From: Cherax quadricarinatus | Lineage: Eukaryota; Arthropoda; Malacostraca; Decapoda; Parastacidae | NCBI RefSeq assembly: GCF_038502225.1 | Contig: NW_027196944.1 | Coordinates: 1-64,000 of the forward strand | Direction of reading: 5' to 3' | DNA: 64,000 bases | Shown here: one piece after another, positions 33,410 to 42,650 of the stretch | Numbering within the stretch: position 1 is the first letter of the stretch | How the letters are laid out: each line of letters starts with the position of its first letter | Made by a program: the position numbers and the translations under genes | Notes under the pieces: model-generated | Told to the model about the DNA's origin: nothing | The model's database searches: none | What the model saw: the letters and a program-made list of their open reading frames with translations, nothing else

Positions 33410-33612
33410 CAGTGGACCCCCGGTTAACGATATTTTTTCATTCCAGAAGTATGTTCAGGTGCCAGTACTGACCGAATTTGTTCCCATAAGGAATATTGTG
33501 AAGTAGATTAGTCCATTTCAGACCCCCAAACATACACGTACAAATGCACTTACATAAAAACACTTACATAATTGGTCGCATTGGGAGGTAATCGTTAAGC
33601 GGGGGTCCACTG
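33410..33612. mobile_element. 203-bp TA-flanked MITE (GGACCCCCGG type)
   Basis: The ends CAGTGGACCCCCGGTTAACG and CGTTAAGCGGGGGTCCACTG are inverted repeats, with TA at 33408-33409 and 33613-33614. It is absent from the left duplicate at 24530, so it came after the duplication. A second copy, inverted, lies at 42162-42364. Confidence 0.82.
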
Positions 33613-33622
33613 TAGTACAGTA

Positions 33623-33792
33623 CAGTGGTACCTTGGGATACAAAATTAATTCCAGAAGGCTGTTCGAGTGCCGATACCGAACAAATTTGTTCTCATGAGA
33701 AATAATGTAAATTAAACCCCCAAAAATGCACTTACAAAAGCACTTGCATAATTGTTCGAGTTTTGAGCTGTTTGTATCCCGAGGTACCACTG
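33623..33792. mobile_element. TA-flanked MITE with duplicated right end
   Basis: It matches the MITE at 24536-24736. Its right terminus, TATCCCGAGGTACCACTG, is repeated once more at 33803-33822, a local duplication of the transposon end. An internal deletion makes it shorter. Confidence 0.7.
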
Positions 33793-34071
33793 TATAATGT
33801 TTGTATCCCGAGGTACCACTGTACTTTATTTTGGTAAGTGTGGATCTAGTGGGCCCAGAGATTTTAATATCAATATTATATAATATTAATTATGAGGTGT
33901 GTATATAACAGTGGTGTTGATATGTCAGGAAGATTGCAACACCCAAAACATTTATTATAAAACTGCAATAATCATCATCACAAACTGCAGAGAGAATCCC
34001 ATAACAAACTTCCATACATCCAAAGGACAAAGTAAAGCAATATGGAAAAATAGACACAAATAAAGTATAAT

Positions 34072-34790
34072 GTGATCCTTTATTGACTATGTTTAACACA
34101 CACACTGGCTTTATCAAGATGGGTTTGTGACACAGTGGCTTTATCAAGATGGGTTTGTGACACAGTGGCTTTATCAAGATGGGTTTGTGACACAGTGGCT
34201 TTATCAAGATGTGCTTTTGACACTGTGGCTTTATCAAGATGTGTTTGTGACTTTGGCTTTATCAAGATGTGTTTGTGACTTTGGCTTTATCAAGATGTGT
34301 TTGTGACACTGGCTTTATCAAGATGTGTTTGTGACACTGTGGCTTTATCAAGATGTGTTTGTGACACTGTGGCTTTATCAAGATGTATTTGTGACACTGG
34401 CTTTATCAAAATGTGTTTGTGACTTTGGCTTTATCAAGATGTGTTTGTGACACTGTGGCTTTATCAAGATGTATTTGTGACACTGGCTTTATCAAGATGT
34501 GTTTGTGACACTGTGGCTTTATCAAGATGTGTTTGTGACACTGTGGCTTTATCAAGATGTGTTTGTGACACTGGCTTTATCAAGATGTGTTTGTGACACT
34601 GTGGCTTTATCAAGATGTATTTGTGACACTGGCTTTATCAAAATGTGTTTGTGACTTTGGCTTTATCAAGATGTGTTTGTGACACTGTGGCTTTATCAAG
34701 ATGTGTTTGTGACACTGGCTTTATTAAGATGTGTTTGTGACTTGATAAAGTCCACTGTGTGGGTGAAACAGAGTTGATAAAGGATCGCAT
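34072..34790. repeat. 30-bp satellite array bounded by inverted hammerhead-like ends
   Basis: About 22 units of ~27-30 bp (GGCTTTATCAAGATGTGTTT plus GTGACACTGT) fill 34100-34740. The left border ATCCTTTATTGACTATGTTT is mirrored by the right border GAAACAGAGTTGATAAAGGAT. The right border also shows TTGATAA, a CCAC-TGT-GTGG hairpin and GAAAC in hammerhead order. It looks like a foldback whose interior motif expanded into a satellite. Confidence 0.6.
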
Positions 34791-35620
34791 TACTCTGCAT
34801 TTCTATTTCTCCATCATGTTGGTATTTTATACTATTTATCTCCATCTTAGAGCAATATATAATTATCCCTACATGTAACATCACCTCTAAGATCACAATT
34901 TTTTGTACCCGAGCCAATAAGCAATTGTGCGTGTCATCTTGTATTATTTGTGATGTTGAGACAAACACTAACAATACAAGATTTTTCACAAAGTTCCATG
35001 TGGTGGATGTGAAGAGATATTAGTTTTTATTTAACACATCGGTCGCTTCCCACCGAGGCCACGTCACCTGAAAATAGAAGAAATACTTTCATTCCATCAC
35101 TGTCTTGCCTGAGACATGACAACACTAAAGTTCAAAAAGATATATCTGGAAGAAACTGCAAGAAACTAAAGTAAATGCATTATTGAGCATAAATATGCAT
35201 CTTAAACCAATGTTTGTCCAACACAAGAATTACCACAACCATGAGATGAAATTCTTAACTCAAAATTGATAATAAAAATAGAAAATTATAATCAAAAGTG
35301 TTAATGAGGGTTGAAAAAAATACAGAAATATATAGTATGAAAGAATTATGCGACATAAGAGAAGCACAAAGAACCAAGACTACTTACAACTGGAAAAAAC
35401 TTTAATACGGATATTGAAGCATCTTGATGCTGGTGAGGGGCTTTGATCTGTACATTCTTTTTGATTATAATAATTTGATCTGTACTTCTACCCTAGCTTC
35501 CCTTCAGGTGCTGTACAATCCCTACAGGTTTAGTGCTCCCCCCATAATTTTTTATTAACACACTGGCTGTCTCTCACCAAGGTAGGGCAGCCCAAAAAAG
35601 AAAAACTTTCATAATCATTC
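34791..35620. other. No gene; AT-rich, with LINE and SINE tail scraps
   Basis: Most of this stretch is featureless AT-rich sequence. 35030-35100 and 35560-35620 contain CCCACCGAGGC and TCTCACCAAGGTAGGGCAG motifs of RTE-like 3' ends. 35405-35475 and 35500-35550 carry fragments of the I-linked SINE (GATGCTGGTGAGGGG, CTTTTTGATTATAATAAT, GTTTAGTGCTCC). None has both ends. Confidence 0.45.
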
Positions 35621-35624
35621 ACTC

Positions 35625-35930
35625 CATCACTGTCTTGCCAGAGGCGTGCTTACACTACAGTTATAAAACTCTACAGAGTGCACTTCCCATCTCCAGGAAT
35701 CAAGTCCAGCTTGTTGGTTTCCCTGAATCCCTTCATAATTGTTACCTTGCTTACACTCCAACAGCATGTCAAGTCTTAAAAACCATTTGCTCCTAACACA
35801 CTCATGCATGCTTGCTGGACATCCAAGCCCCTCGCATGCAAAACCTCGTTTACCCTCTCCCTCCAACCTTTCCTAATCTCCATCTTTCCTACATACTCTA
35901 ACCTGAGCCTCACTATCCTCGTAAAAACTC
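35625..35930 (-). mobile_element. RTE-like LINE 3' fragment
   Basis: On the minus strand, CTCCAACAGCATGTCAAGTC and TGGTTTCCCTGAATCCCTTC, together with CATGCTTGCTGGACATCCAAG (C-terminal codons), match the ends of the RTE-like copies at 49500-49720 and 57600-58260. A further piece at 35878-35935 matches a different region (53385-53440). The fragment is internally rearranged. Confidence 0.55.
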
Positions 35931-36029
35931 TTCACTGCACAATACAAATACGTAATATAAATATTGAAACACATACACTACCAGTAACTACCATTACCAC
36001 CATTATCTACTACCATCACTACCTAACAT

Positions 36030-36235
36030 GTTAATGTGCCTCAAGATTTTAGCATGGGCCAGTGCCTACTGCTCTAATATTTCAAGCCTATAAACTGTAC
36101 CCTAGCTACCCACCTTCGCACCCGTTGGCAACAACGTTGGTCAATGGGCCAGTAGGCCTACTGCCATGGACCCTCCTTTAATCCTGACTTCTCTAATATT
36201 TACATGTTTCTCCAGCCTATAAACTGTGGGAACAC
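36030..36235. other. Mosaic junction with templated I-LINE micro-fragments
   Basis: A local motif set (ATGGGCCAGT..CTACTGC, TCTAATATTT, AGCCTATAAACTGT) appears twice. Between the copies are GCTACCCACCTTCGCACCCG and what follows to about 36147 (as at 7158-7197), and ATGGACCCTCCTTTAATCCT (as at 7496-7520). Short, ordered pieces of a LINE inside a duplicated host motif suggest templated repair. Confidence 0.5.
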
Positions 36236-36705
36236 TTGAAGTTCCTAAACCTGTACTCCCTAGAATGTAGGAGGGAGAGATACATGATTATATACACCTG
36301 GAAAATCCTAGAGGGACTAGTACCAAACTTGCACATGAAAATCACTCCCTATGAAGGCAATAGACTCGGCAGACAGTGCAACATCCCCCAATGACAAGCA
36401 GGGGTGTCACTAGCACTATAAGAGAAAACACAGTAAGTGTCAGGGGCCCAAGACTGTTCAACTACATCCCAGCATACATCAGGGGGATTGCCAATAGACC
36501 CCTGGCTGTCTTCAAGCAGGCACTGGACAGGCACCTAAAGTCAGTACCTGACCAGCCGGGCTGTGGTTCGTACGTTGGATTGCGTGTAGCCAGCAGTAGC
36601 AGCCTGGTTGATCAGGCCCGATCCACCATGAGGCCTGGTCACAGACCGGGTCATGGGGGCGTTGACCCCCAGAACACTCTCCAGGTATACCAGATATGAT
36701 CCATC
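36236..36705 (+). mobile_element. 5'-truncated CR1-like LINE fragment
   Basis: It follows the 3' part of the 36960-38716 family: FLNLYSLE-type codons, SRGVTSTIRENT, then NYIPAYIRGIANRP, and a 3'UTR ending CTCTCCAGGTATACCAG. It is more diverged than the 10949 and 38100 copies. No intact frame is left. Confidence 0.7.
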
Positions 36706-36773
36706 ACAAATTCTGATACAAGATTATTGTCTTAATAAAGTTAGTTACTGTCTGTGTGTCTACAACTACAGAT

Positions 36774-36931
36774 CCCCTCAAGGAAGGTTCCTTGATGCTG
36801 GTGAGGGGCTCTTGATCTAGGGAATTGGATTTGACCTCTAGTTCCCTGAATTAAGCCTGAATACCTTCCACATCCCCCACAGGTGCTGTATAGTCCTACA
36901 GGTTTAGCGCTTCCCCTTGATTATAATAGTT
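36774..36931 (+). mobile_element. I-linked SINE (family S1), with 8-bp target duplication
   Basis: CTACAGAT flanks it at 36766-36773 and 36932-36939. It has the family 5' end CCCCTCAAGGAAGGTTCCTT and the 3' end TTTAGCGCTTCCCCTTGATT plus ATAATA. Its J-region reads CTGAA where others read CGAA. It sits in the AGATGGC-rich repeat that continues at 38717. Confidence 0.8.
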
Positions 36932-36965
36932 CTACAGATGGCACCTATAACATTGCACTTTGGTG

Positions 36966-38680
36966 CCATCTTGTATAAGGAAAATAGTGCTTGGAGTCAT
37001 TAAGTCACTACACGTCCCTCAGTTACTAAAAACAACAGACATAGCCCCACTCCACAAAGGGGGCAGTAAAGCAACAGCAAAGAACTACAGACCAATAGCA
37101 CTAACATCCCATATCATAAAAATCTTTGAAAGGGTCCTAAGAAGCAAGATCACCACCCATCTAGAAACCCATCAGTTACACAACCCAGGGCAACATGGGT
37201 TTAGAACAGGTCGCTCCTGTCTGTCTCAACTACTGGATCACTACGACAAGGTCCTAAATGCACTAGAAGACAAAAAGAATGCAGATGTAATATATACAGA
37301 CTTTGCAAAAGCCTTCGACAAGTGTGACCATGGCGTAATAGCGCACAAAATGCGCGCTAAAGGAATAACAGGAAAAGTCGGTCGATGGATCTATAATTTC
37401 CTCACTAACAGAACACAGAGAGTAGTCGTCAACAGAGTAAAGTCCGAGGCAGCTACGGTGAAAAGCCCCTCAAGGAAGGTTCCTTGATGTTGGTGAGGGG
37501 CTCTTGATTTAGGGAATTGGATCTGTGCTCCAGTTCCCCAAATTAAGCCTGAATGCCTTCCACATCCCCCCCCCCCAGGCGCTGTATAATCCTCCGGGTT
37601 TAGCGCTTCCCCCTTGATTGTAATAATAATAATAATACGGTGAAAAGCTCTGTCCCACAAGGCACAGTACTAGCTCCCATCTTGTTCCTCATCCTCATAT
37701 CCGACATAGACAAGGATGTCAGCCACAGCACCGTGTCTTCCTTTGCAGATGACACCCGAATCTGCATGACAGTGTCTTCCATTGCAGACACTGCAAGGCT
37801 CCAGGCGGACATCAACCAAATCTTTCAGTGGGCTGCAGAAAACAATATGAAGTTCAACGATGAGAAATTTCAATTACTCAGATATGGTAAACATGAGGAA
37901 ATTAAATCTTCATCAGAGTACAAAACAAATTCTGGCCACAAAATAGAGCGAAACACCAACGTCAAAGACCTAGGAGTGATTATGTCGGAGGATCTCACCT
38001 TCAAGGACCATAACATTGTATCAATCGCATCTGCTAGAAAAATGACAGGATGGATAATGAGAACCTTCAAAACTAGGGAGGCCAAGCCCATGATGACACT
38101 CTTCAGGTCACTTGTTCTATCTAGGCTGGAATATTGCTGCACTCTAACAGCACCTTTCAAGGCAGGTGAAATTGCCGACCTAGAAAATGTACAGAGAACT
38201 TTCACGGCGCGCATAACGGAGATAAAACACCTCAATTACTGGGAGCGCTTGAGGTTTCTAAACCTGTATTCCCTGGAACGCAGGAGGGAGAGATACATGA
38301 TTATATACACCTGGAAAATCCTAGAGGGACTAGTACCAAACTTGCACACGAAAATCACTCACTACGAAAGCAAAAGACTTGGCAGACGATGCACCATCCC
38401 CCCAATGAAAAGCAGGGGTGTCACTAGCACGTTAAGAGACCATACAATAAGTGTCAGGGGCCCGAGACTGTTCAACTGCCTCCCAGCACACATAAGGGGG
38501 ATTACCAACAGACCCCTGGCAGTCTTCAAGCTGGCACTGGACAAGCACCTAAAGACAGTTCCTGATCAGCCGGGCTGTGGCTCGTACGTTGGTTTGCGTG
38601 CAGCCAGCAGCAACAGCCTGGTTGATCAGGCGCTGATCCACCAGGAGGCCTGGTCACAGACCGGGCCGCGGGGGCGTTGA
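36966..38680 (+). pseudogene. CR1-like reverse transcriptase, interrupted by a SINE
   Basis: Upstream of the SINE are APLHKGGSKATAKNYRPIAL, GFRTGRSCLSQLLDHYDKV and YTDFAKAFDKCDH. Downstream are SVPQGTVLAPILFLILISD, the catalytic FADDT (37738-37755), FKDHNIVSIASARKMTGWI, a VLSRLEYCCTLTAPF block and NCLPAHIRGITNRPLAVF. Removing the SINE and one target duplication would restore continuity, so the RT was open when the SINE inserted. It is one of the best preserved reading frames in the window, but the endonuclease half is absent. Confidence 0.85.
37466..37635 (+). mobile_element. I-linked SINE (family S1) inside the CR1-like RT
   Basis: The 170-bp element is flanked by TACGGTGAAAAG at 37454-37465 and 37636-37647. 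The 5' end forms CCCCTCA/TGAGGGG and then a GGGAATTGG/CCAGTTCCC hairpin. The 3' end is GGCGCTGTATAATCC..GGGTTTAGCGC followed by TTGATTGTAATAATAATAATAAT. Both ends correspond to those of the I-like LINE, its probable helper. It has no coding capacity. Confidence 0.9.
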
Positions 38681-38716
38681 CCCCCGAAACTCTCTCCAGG
38701 TAAACTCCAGGTAAAC

Positions 38717-39618
38717 ACTGCATTTGGGGTGCCATCTAGTGCAGGGAGACAGCCCTGTGTGACCCAGGTGGGTTTAGCACTTGGTTTTGCTAATGGCACT
38801 AAAAGTTAATGAAAAATGGCACTAGGCTGCCATCTATTGAAGAGAGATTAAATTAAATTAGTTAATTTTTTTGCACAACAGATGGCACTAAAAATTACTA
38901 ATGAAAATAGCACTTGGATGCCATCTATTGTTGGAATTGTTTACTAAATTTAGTTCAGTTTTTGATTAATAGATGGTGCTGTAAGCTATTGAAAATGGGA
39001 AGATAAACTAGAGACTAAACTAAATTTTTTTTTTAGTTCACTTTTTGCTCAATAGATGGCAAAAAAAAAATAGAAAATGGGATGATCAACTAGGGGAGAC
39101 TAAACTAAATTTTTTTTAGTTCACTTTTTGCTCAATAGATGGCGAAAAAAAAATTAGAAAATGGGATGATAAACTAGGGAAGACTAAACTAAATTTTTTT
39201 TAGTTCACCTTTTGCTCAATAGATGGCGAAAAAAAAATTAGAAAATGGGATGATAAACTAGGGAAGACTAAACTAAATATTTTTAGTTAATTTTTTGCTC
39301 AACAGATGGCGTTGAAAATTAATAATAGGAATGGCACTTTGACGCCATCTATTGTGAGAATTATGAACTAAATTTTTAGTTCATTTTTTGTATAATAGAT
39401 GGCGCTGAAAATTACTAATGAAAATGGCACTTGGATGCCATCTAGTGAGAGAATTATGAACTAAAAATATTTTGTTTACTCCCCTAATTTATCCTCCCAT
39501 TTTCATTAACTTAGCGCCATTCATGATGCAAAAAATGAACTAAAGATTTAGTTCAGAATTCCAACAATAGATGGCATCCAAGTGCCCTTCTCATCTTCAG
39601 TGCCATCTAATGCACAAA
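38717..39618. repeat. AGATGGC/GCCATCT tandem and inverted repeat array
   Basis: Units of about 100-110 bp carry CAATAGATGGCG or CAACAGATGGCG on one side and GATGCCATCTATTG on the other, separated by TTTTTAGTTCA-type stretches. 39000-39290 holds three especially similar units. The array continues in pieces to 39990, broken by SINEs, and its left part lies at 36934-36965 beyond the CR1 insertion. No gene is present. Confidence 0.75.
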
Positions 39619-39630
39619 AAATGAACTAAA

Positions 39631-39790
39631 TTATTATAATCAAGGGGGAAGCGCTAAACCCGGAGGATTATACAGCGCCTGGGGGGGGGGATGTGGAAGG
39701 CATTCAGGCTTAATTCGGGGAACTGGAGCACAGATCTAATTCCCTAAATCAAGAGCCCCTCACCAACATCAAGGAACCTTCCTTGAGGGG
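39631..39790 (-). mobile_element. I-linked SINE (family S1), minus strand
   Basis: AAATGAACTAAA flanks it at 39619-39630 and 39791-39802. On the minus strand it starts CCCCTCAAGGAAGGTTCCTT and ends TTCCCCCTTGATTATAATAA. The CGAATTAAGCC segment follows the hairpin directly. Confidence 0.88.
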
Positions 39791-39835
39791 AAATGAACTA
39801 AAAATATTTATAGTCTCTCCTCCCATTTTCATTAA

Positions 39836-39915
39836 CTTATATTATTATAATCAATATTATTATAATCACGGGGGAAGCGCTAAACCCGGTATTATAATAA
39901 AAAAAGAAGCGCTAA
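39836..39915 (-). mobile_element. Two nested tails, S1 SINE and I-like LINE
   Basis: GATTATAATATTGATTATAA (minus strand), with GGGTTTAGCGCTTCCCCCGT, is a short S1 tail. Beside it, GGCTTAGCGCTTCTTTTTTT is a LINE-type tail. CATTAACTTAT occurs on both sides (39831-39841 and 39920-39930), which suggests that both arrived in one severely 5'-truncated insertion event. Confidence 0.5.
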
Positions 39916-40005
39916 GCCATCATTAACTTATAGTACCATCTATTATGCAAAAAATTAACTAATTTAACCCTTAAACTGTCCAAACGTAGATCTACGTTTT
40001 TTTCA

Positions 40006-40172
40006 CCCCTCAAGGAAGGTTCCTTGATGTTGGTGAGGGGCTCTTGATTTAGGGAATTGGATCTGTGCTCCAGTTCCCCGAATTAAGCCTGAATGCCTTC
40101 CACATCCCCCCCAGGCACTGTATAATCCTCCGGGTTTAGCGCTTCCCCCTTGATTATAATAATAATAATAAT
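40006..40172 (+). mobile_element. I-linked SINE (family S1), plus strand
   Basis: GTTTTTTTCA flanks it at 39996-40005 and 40173-40182. It is a full-length copy with an intact 5' hairpin set, including CCCCGAATTAAGCC, and a (TAA)n tail. It landed in a TTAACCCTTAAACTGTCC segment that resembles a piggyBac-type end. Confidence 0.88.
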
Positions 40173-40227
40173 GTTTTTTTCAACATTTTACTGTAAAAAA
40201 AGATCTTTTTTTACATTTGAAAATGTG

Positions 40228-40277
40228 TATTATTATAATCAAAAAGAAGCGCTAAGCCACAAGGGCTATACAGCGCT
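40228..40277 (-). mobile_element. I-like LINE 3' terminus only
   Basis: On the minus strand, CAGCGCTGTATAGCCCTTGT and GGCTTAGCGCTTCTTTTTGA plus TTATAATA are the last ~50 bases of the LINE at 7728-7777. It shows that extreme 5' truncation still leaves the 3' hairpin. Confidence 0.7.
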
Positions 40278-40351
40278 GGTTATAATCATAACTAAGAGCT
40301 AAATCCACAAGGGTCAATGAGAGGCAGGCCAGTTCAATCGAAGAGAGGATT

Positions 40352-40505
40352 ATTACAATCAAGGGGGAGCGCTAAACTCATAGAATTATACAGTGCATGT
40401 AGGGGGGAGGACTGAAGGTATTCAGGCTCAATTCAGGGAACTGGAGCACAGATCCAATTCCTAGATCAAGAGCCCCTCACCAGCATCAAGGAACCTTCCT
40501 TGAGA
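40352..40505 (-). mobile_element. I-linked SINE (family S1), diverged copy
   Basis: TTACAATCAAGGGGGAGCGC at the left and GCATCAAGGAACCTTCCTTG at the right are the family ends on the minus strand. An AGAGGAT repeat on both sides suggests a target duplication of at least 7 bp. Several substitutions mark it as older. Confidence 0.7.
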
Positions 40506-40793
40506 GGATCTAAGAGAGGAAAATGTCCAATTCCTTGCATCAAGTGCCCAACACTAGCATCAACTTCAGTAGACGCAGGAAAGTGGTCGAGAAAGAGACA
40601 CGAGCAAATGTGAACATCTAGAAAATATTTGAGTTCTGGGACTATGATCCTAACAAACACAGGTTTGAGAACAACATACTGGCAAGAAAGGTGATGACAT
40701 GACAGTGAGGTAAGAGACAGCATCAGGTAACCTATGAAGTCAAGTGACAACCACATAATGTAGTGGACAGGTCTAAGGTTGTGTTTGATATAA

Positions 40794-41127
40794 GGACACA
40801 AGTGCAACTAATGTAACATTTTATTGTAGCAACAATTCACTCTGCAGGAACTTTGTTAAGACATTACAAACAAGGACACAGAGTATATATAGGTATTGTG
40901 TGAGGTGCAAAGCATAATACAATCATTGTAGGTAATAGCAGTAGTATTTGTGGTAGTAATAGTACAACTACTGCCACCACCTACAATGATTATATTATGC
41001 TTTGCACCTCACAATATACCTATATATACTCTCTGTATCCATGTATTGTTTGTAATGGGTTTGACAAAGCTCCTGGAGAGCAAAATGTTGCCACAATAAA
41101 ATGTCACATTAATTGCACTTTGTGTCC
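40794..41127. mobile_element. Foldback element with degenerate hammerhead-like ends
   Basis: GGACACAAGTGCAACTAATG at 40794 is mirrored by ATTAATTGCACTTTGTGTCC ending at 41127. The arms are ~150 bp, diverged, centred near 40960. The right arm shows TTGACAA, the hairpin GCTC-CTGGA-GAGC and an AAAATG..ACAATAAA stretch, parallel to the motif order of the 43606 palindrome. It is an older relative of that element. Confidence 0.55.
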
Positions 41128-41284
41128 ATTTATCTAACATACTGTTGGTAATTCTACCATCAATATTACATCTAAAGTTGTATCCTGTGATGACTTTCAA
41201 TGTCAAAAATGCCTGGAAGCCTCATTAATTATTCACTAAAATTGAATAAAAAAAAGTTGGAAATTATATGGTGGTCATAGGGAT

Positions 41285-41884
41285 TATCTCCCCCTGGGCT
41301 CGGTCACAGACCAGGCCTCCTAGGCTCCCCCTGGGCTCGGCCACAGACCAGACACCAGGCCTCCTAGGCTCCCCCTGGGCTTGGTCACAGACCAGGCCTC
41401 CTAGGCTCCCCCTGGGCTCAGTCACAGACCAGGCCTCCTAGGCTCCCCCTGGGCTCGGTCACAGACCAGGCCTCCTAGGCTCCCCCTGGGCTCGGTCACA
41501 GACCAGGCCTCCTAGGCTCCCCCTGGGCTTGGTCACAGACCAGGCCTTCTAGGCTCCCCCTAAGCTCAGTCACAGACCAAGCCTCCTAGGCTCCCCCTGG
41601 GCTCAGTCACAGACCAGGCCTAGGCTCCCCCTGGGCTCGGTCACAGACCAGGCCTCTTAGGCTCCCCCTGGGCTCGGTCACAGACCAGGCCTCCTAGGCT
41701 TCCCCTGGGTTCGGTCACAGACCAGGCCTCCTAGGCTCCCCCTGGGCTCGGTCACAGACCATGCCTCCTAGGCTCCCCCTGGGCTCGGTCACAGACCAGG
41801 CCTCCTAGGCTCCCCCTGGGCTCGGTCACAGACCAGGCCTCCTAGGCTCCCCCTGGGCTCGGTCACAGACCAGGCCTCTTAGGT
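41285..41884. repeat. 37-bp minisatellite (about 16 units)
   Basis: The unit CCCTGGGCTCGGTCACAGAC plus CAGGCCTCCTAGGCTCC repeats head to tail with few changes. GGTCACAGACCAGGCCTCC resembles the reverse complement of the CR1-like 3'UTR (GGAGGCCTGGTCACAGACC at 38645-38663), so a LINE tail may have seeded it. It is neither a coding region nor a CRISPR array. Confidence 0.9.
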
Positions 41885-42161
41885 AGGAAAGGAAATATTA
41901 CAGGATTAAGAACTATGTATTACAAAACACAAAGGAAAGCAATATAGGAAAGCCCTGTGTTTTCTGCTCCCTCTTTACTGTTCTCACTTTTTCAGCAGTT
42001 TTCAATTTAGTTATTGTTTGGTGCTTTTTCTGCTTCTTTGCACAACAGTTGTGTCAGGGAAGAGTTACCGGTGTCATGTTTTAAGTATTATATGTATTTA
42101 GTATTTATTTTAATTTTGTATGTGATTTTTTTATGCCAAGCTGTACTGAGCACTTTATATA

Positions 42162-42364
42162 CAGTGGACCCCCGGTTTACGATCAGCTCCCAATGCGACC
42201 AATTATGTAAGTGTATTTATGTAAGTGCGTTTGTATGTGTATGTTTGGGGGTCTGAAATGGACTAATCTACTTCACAATATTCCTTATGGGAACAAATTC
42301 GGTCAGTACTGGCACCTGAACATACTTCTGGAATGAAATAATATCGTAAACCGGGGGTCCACTG
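42162..42364. mobile_element. 203-bp TA-flanked MITE (GGACCCCCGG type), inverted relative to 33410
   Basis: CAGTGGACCCCCGGTTTACG and ATCGTAAACCGGGGGTCCAC plus TG are inverted ends, with TA on both sides. The interior is collinear with the reverse complement of 33410-33612, and it has the same length. Confidence 0.85.
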
Positions 42365-42650
42365 TATTATAGTGTAAACATGTTATCGGGAATTTCGGAC
42401 CCTTTCGATATCGAAAAAAAAAACTTTTCCACTCGCCAACAACTATCACTTATCAGTGAGGGTCAGGAACATAACAGCTATGAAAACAGGGACCTCCTGT
42501 AATAATAATGTTGTCAAACTAAGCATTAAACCTGGACCAAGGAAAGTAAAGATGTGTGTGTGTGTGTGTGTGTGTGCATAGTGAATAAAAGTCGAGGTTT
42601 GTAATATTTATACTGAAAAGATGTCCACCCAGAGATGTCAGGCTTAAATT

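Larger units (their letters stand above)
33233..34110. repeat. Right copy of the 0.8-kb direct duplication
   Basis: It matches 24339-25119 (GGCATTTTAGTAGCC onwards) and abuts the 3' end of LINE copy 2 at a few bases of microhomology. It has gained the MITE at 33410-33612 and leads into the expanded 30-bp satellite. Confidence 0.75.
36960..38716 (+). mobile_element. CR1-like LINE, 5'-truncated, split by a SINE
   Basis: RT motifs lie on both sides of a SINE at 37466-37635. The 3'UTR ends with a GC-rich hairpin segment (CCGGGCCGCGGGGGCGTTGA) and tandem CCAGGTAAAC. Short tandem 3' repeats in place of poly(A) are characteristic of CR1-type LINEs. Related fragments lie at 8174, 10949, 36236 and 63811. 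The insertion lies in the AGATGGC repeat (GTGCCATCTTGTATAAG to the left, GGTGCCATCTAGTGCAGG to the right). Confidence 0.82.

Noticed and set aside
41285..41884. CRISPR-like regular array
   Set aside because: Units are contiguous 37-bp copies without unique spacers, in eukaryotic DNA; it is a minisatellite.
42556..42580. (TG)n microsatellite as a regulatory site
   Set aside because: A simple repeat with nothing around it to suggest a function.
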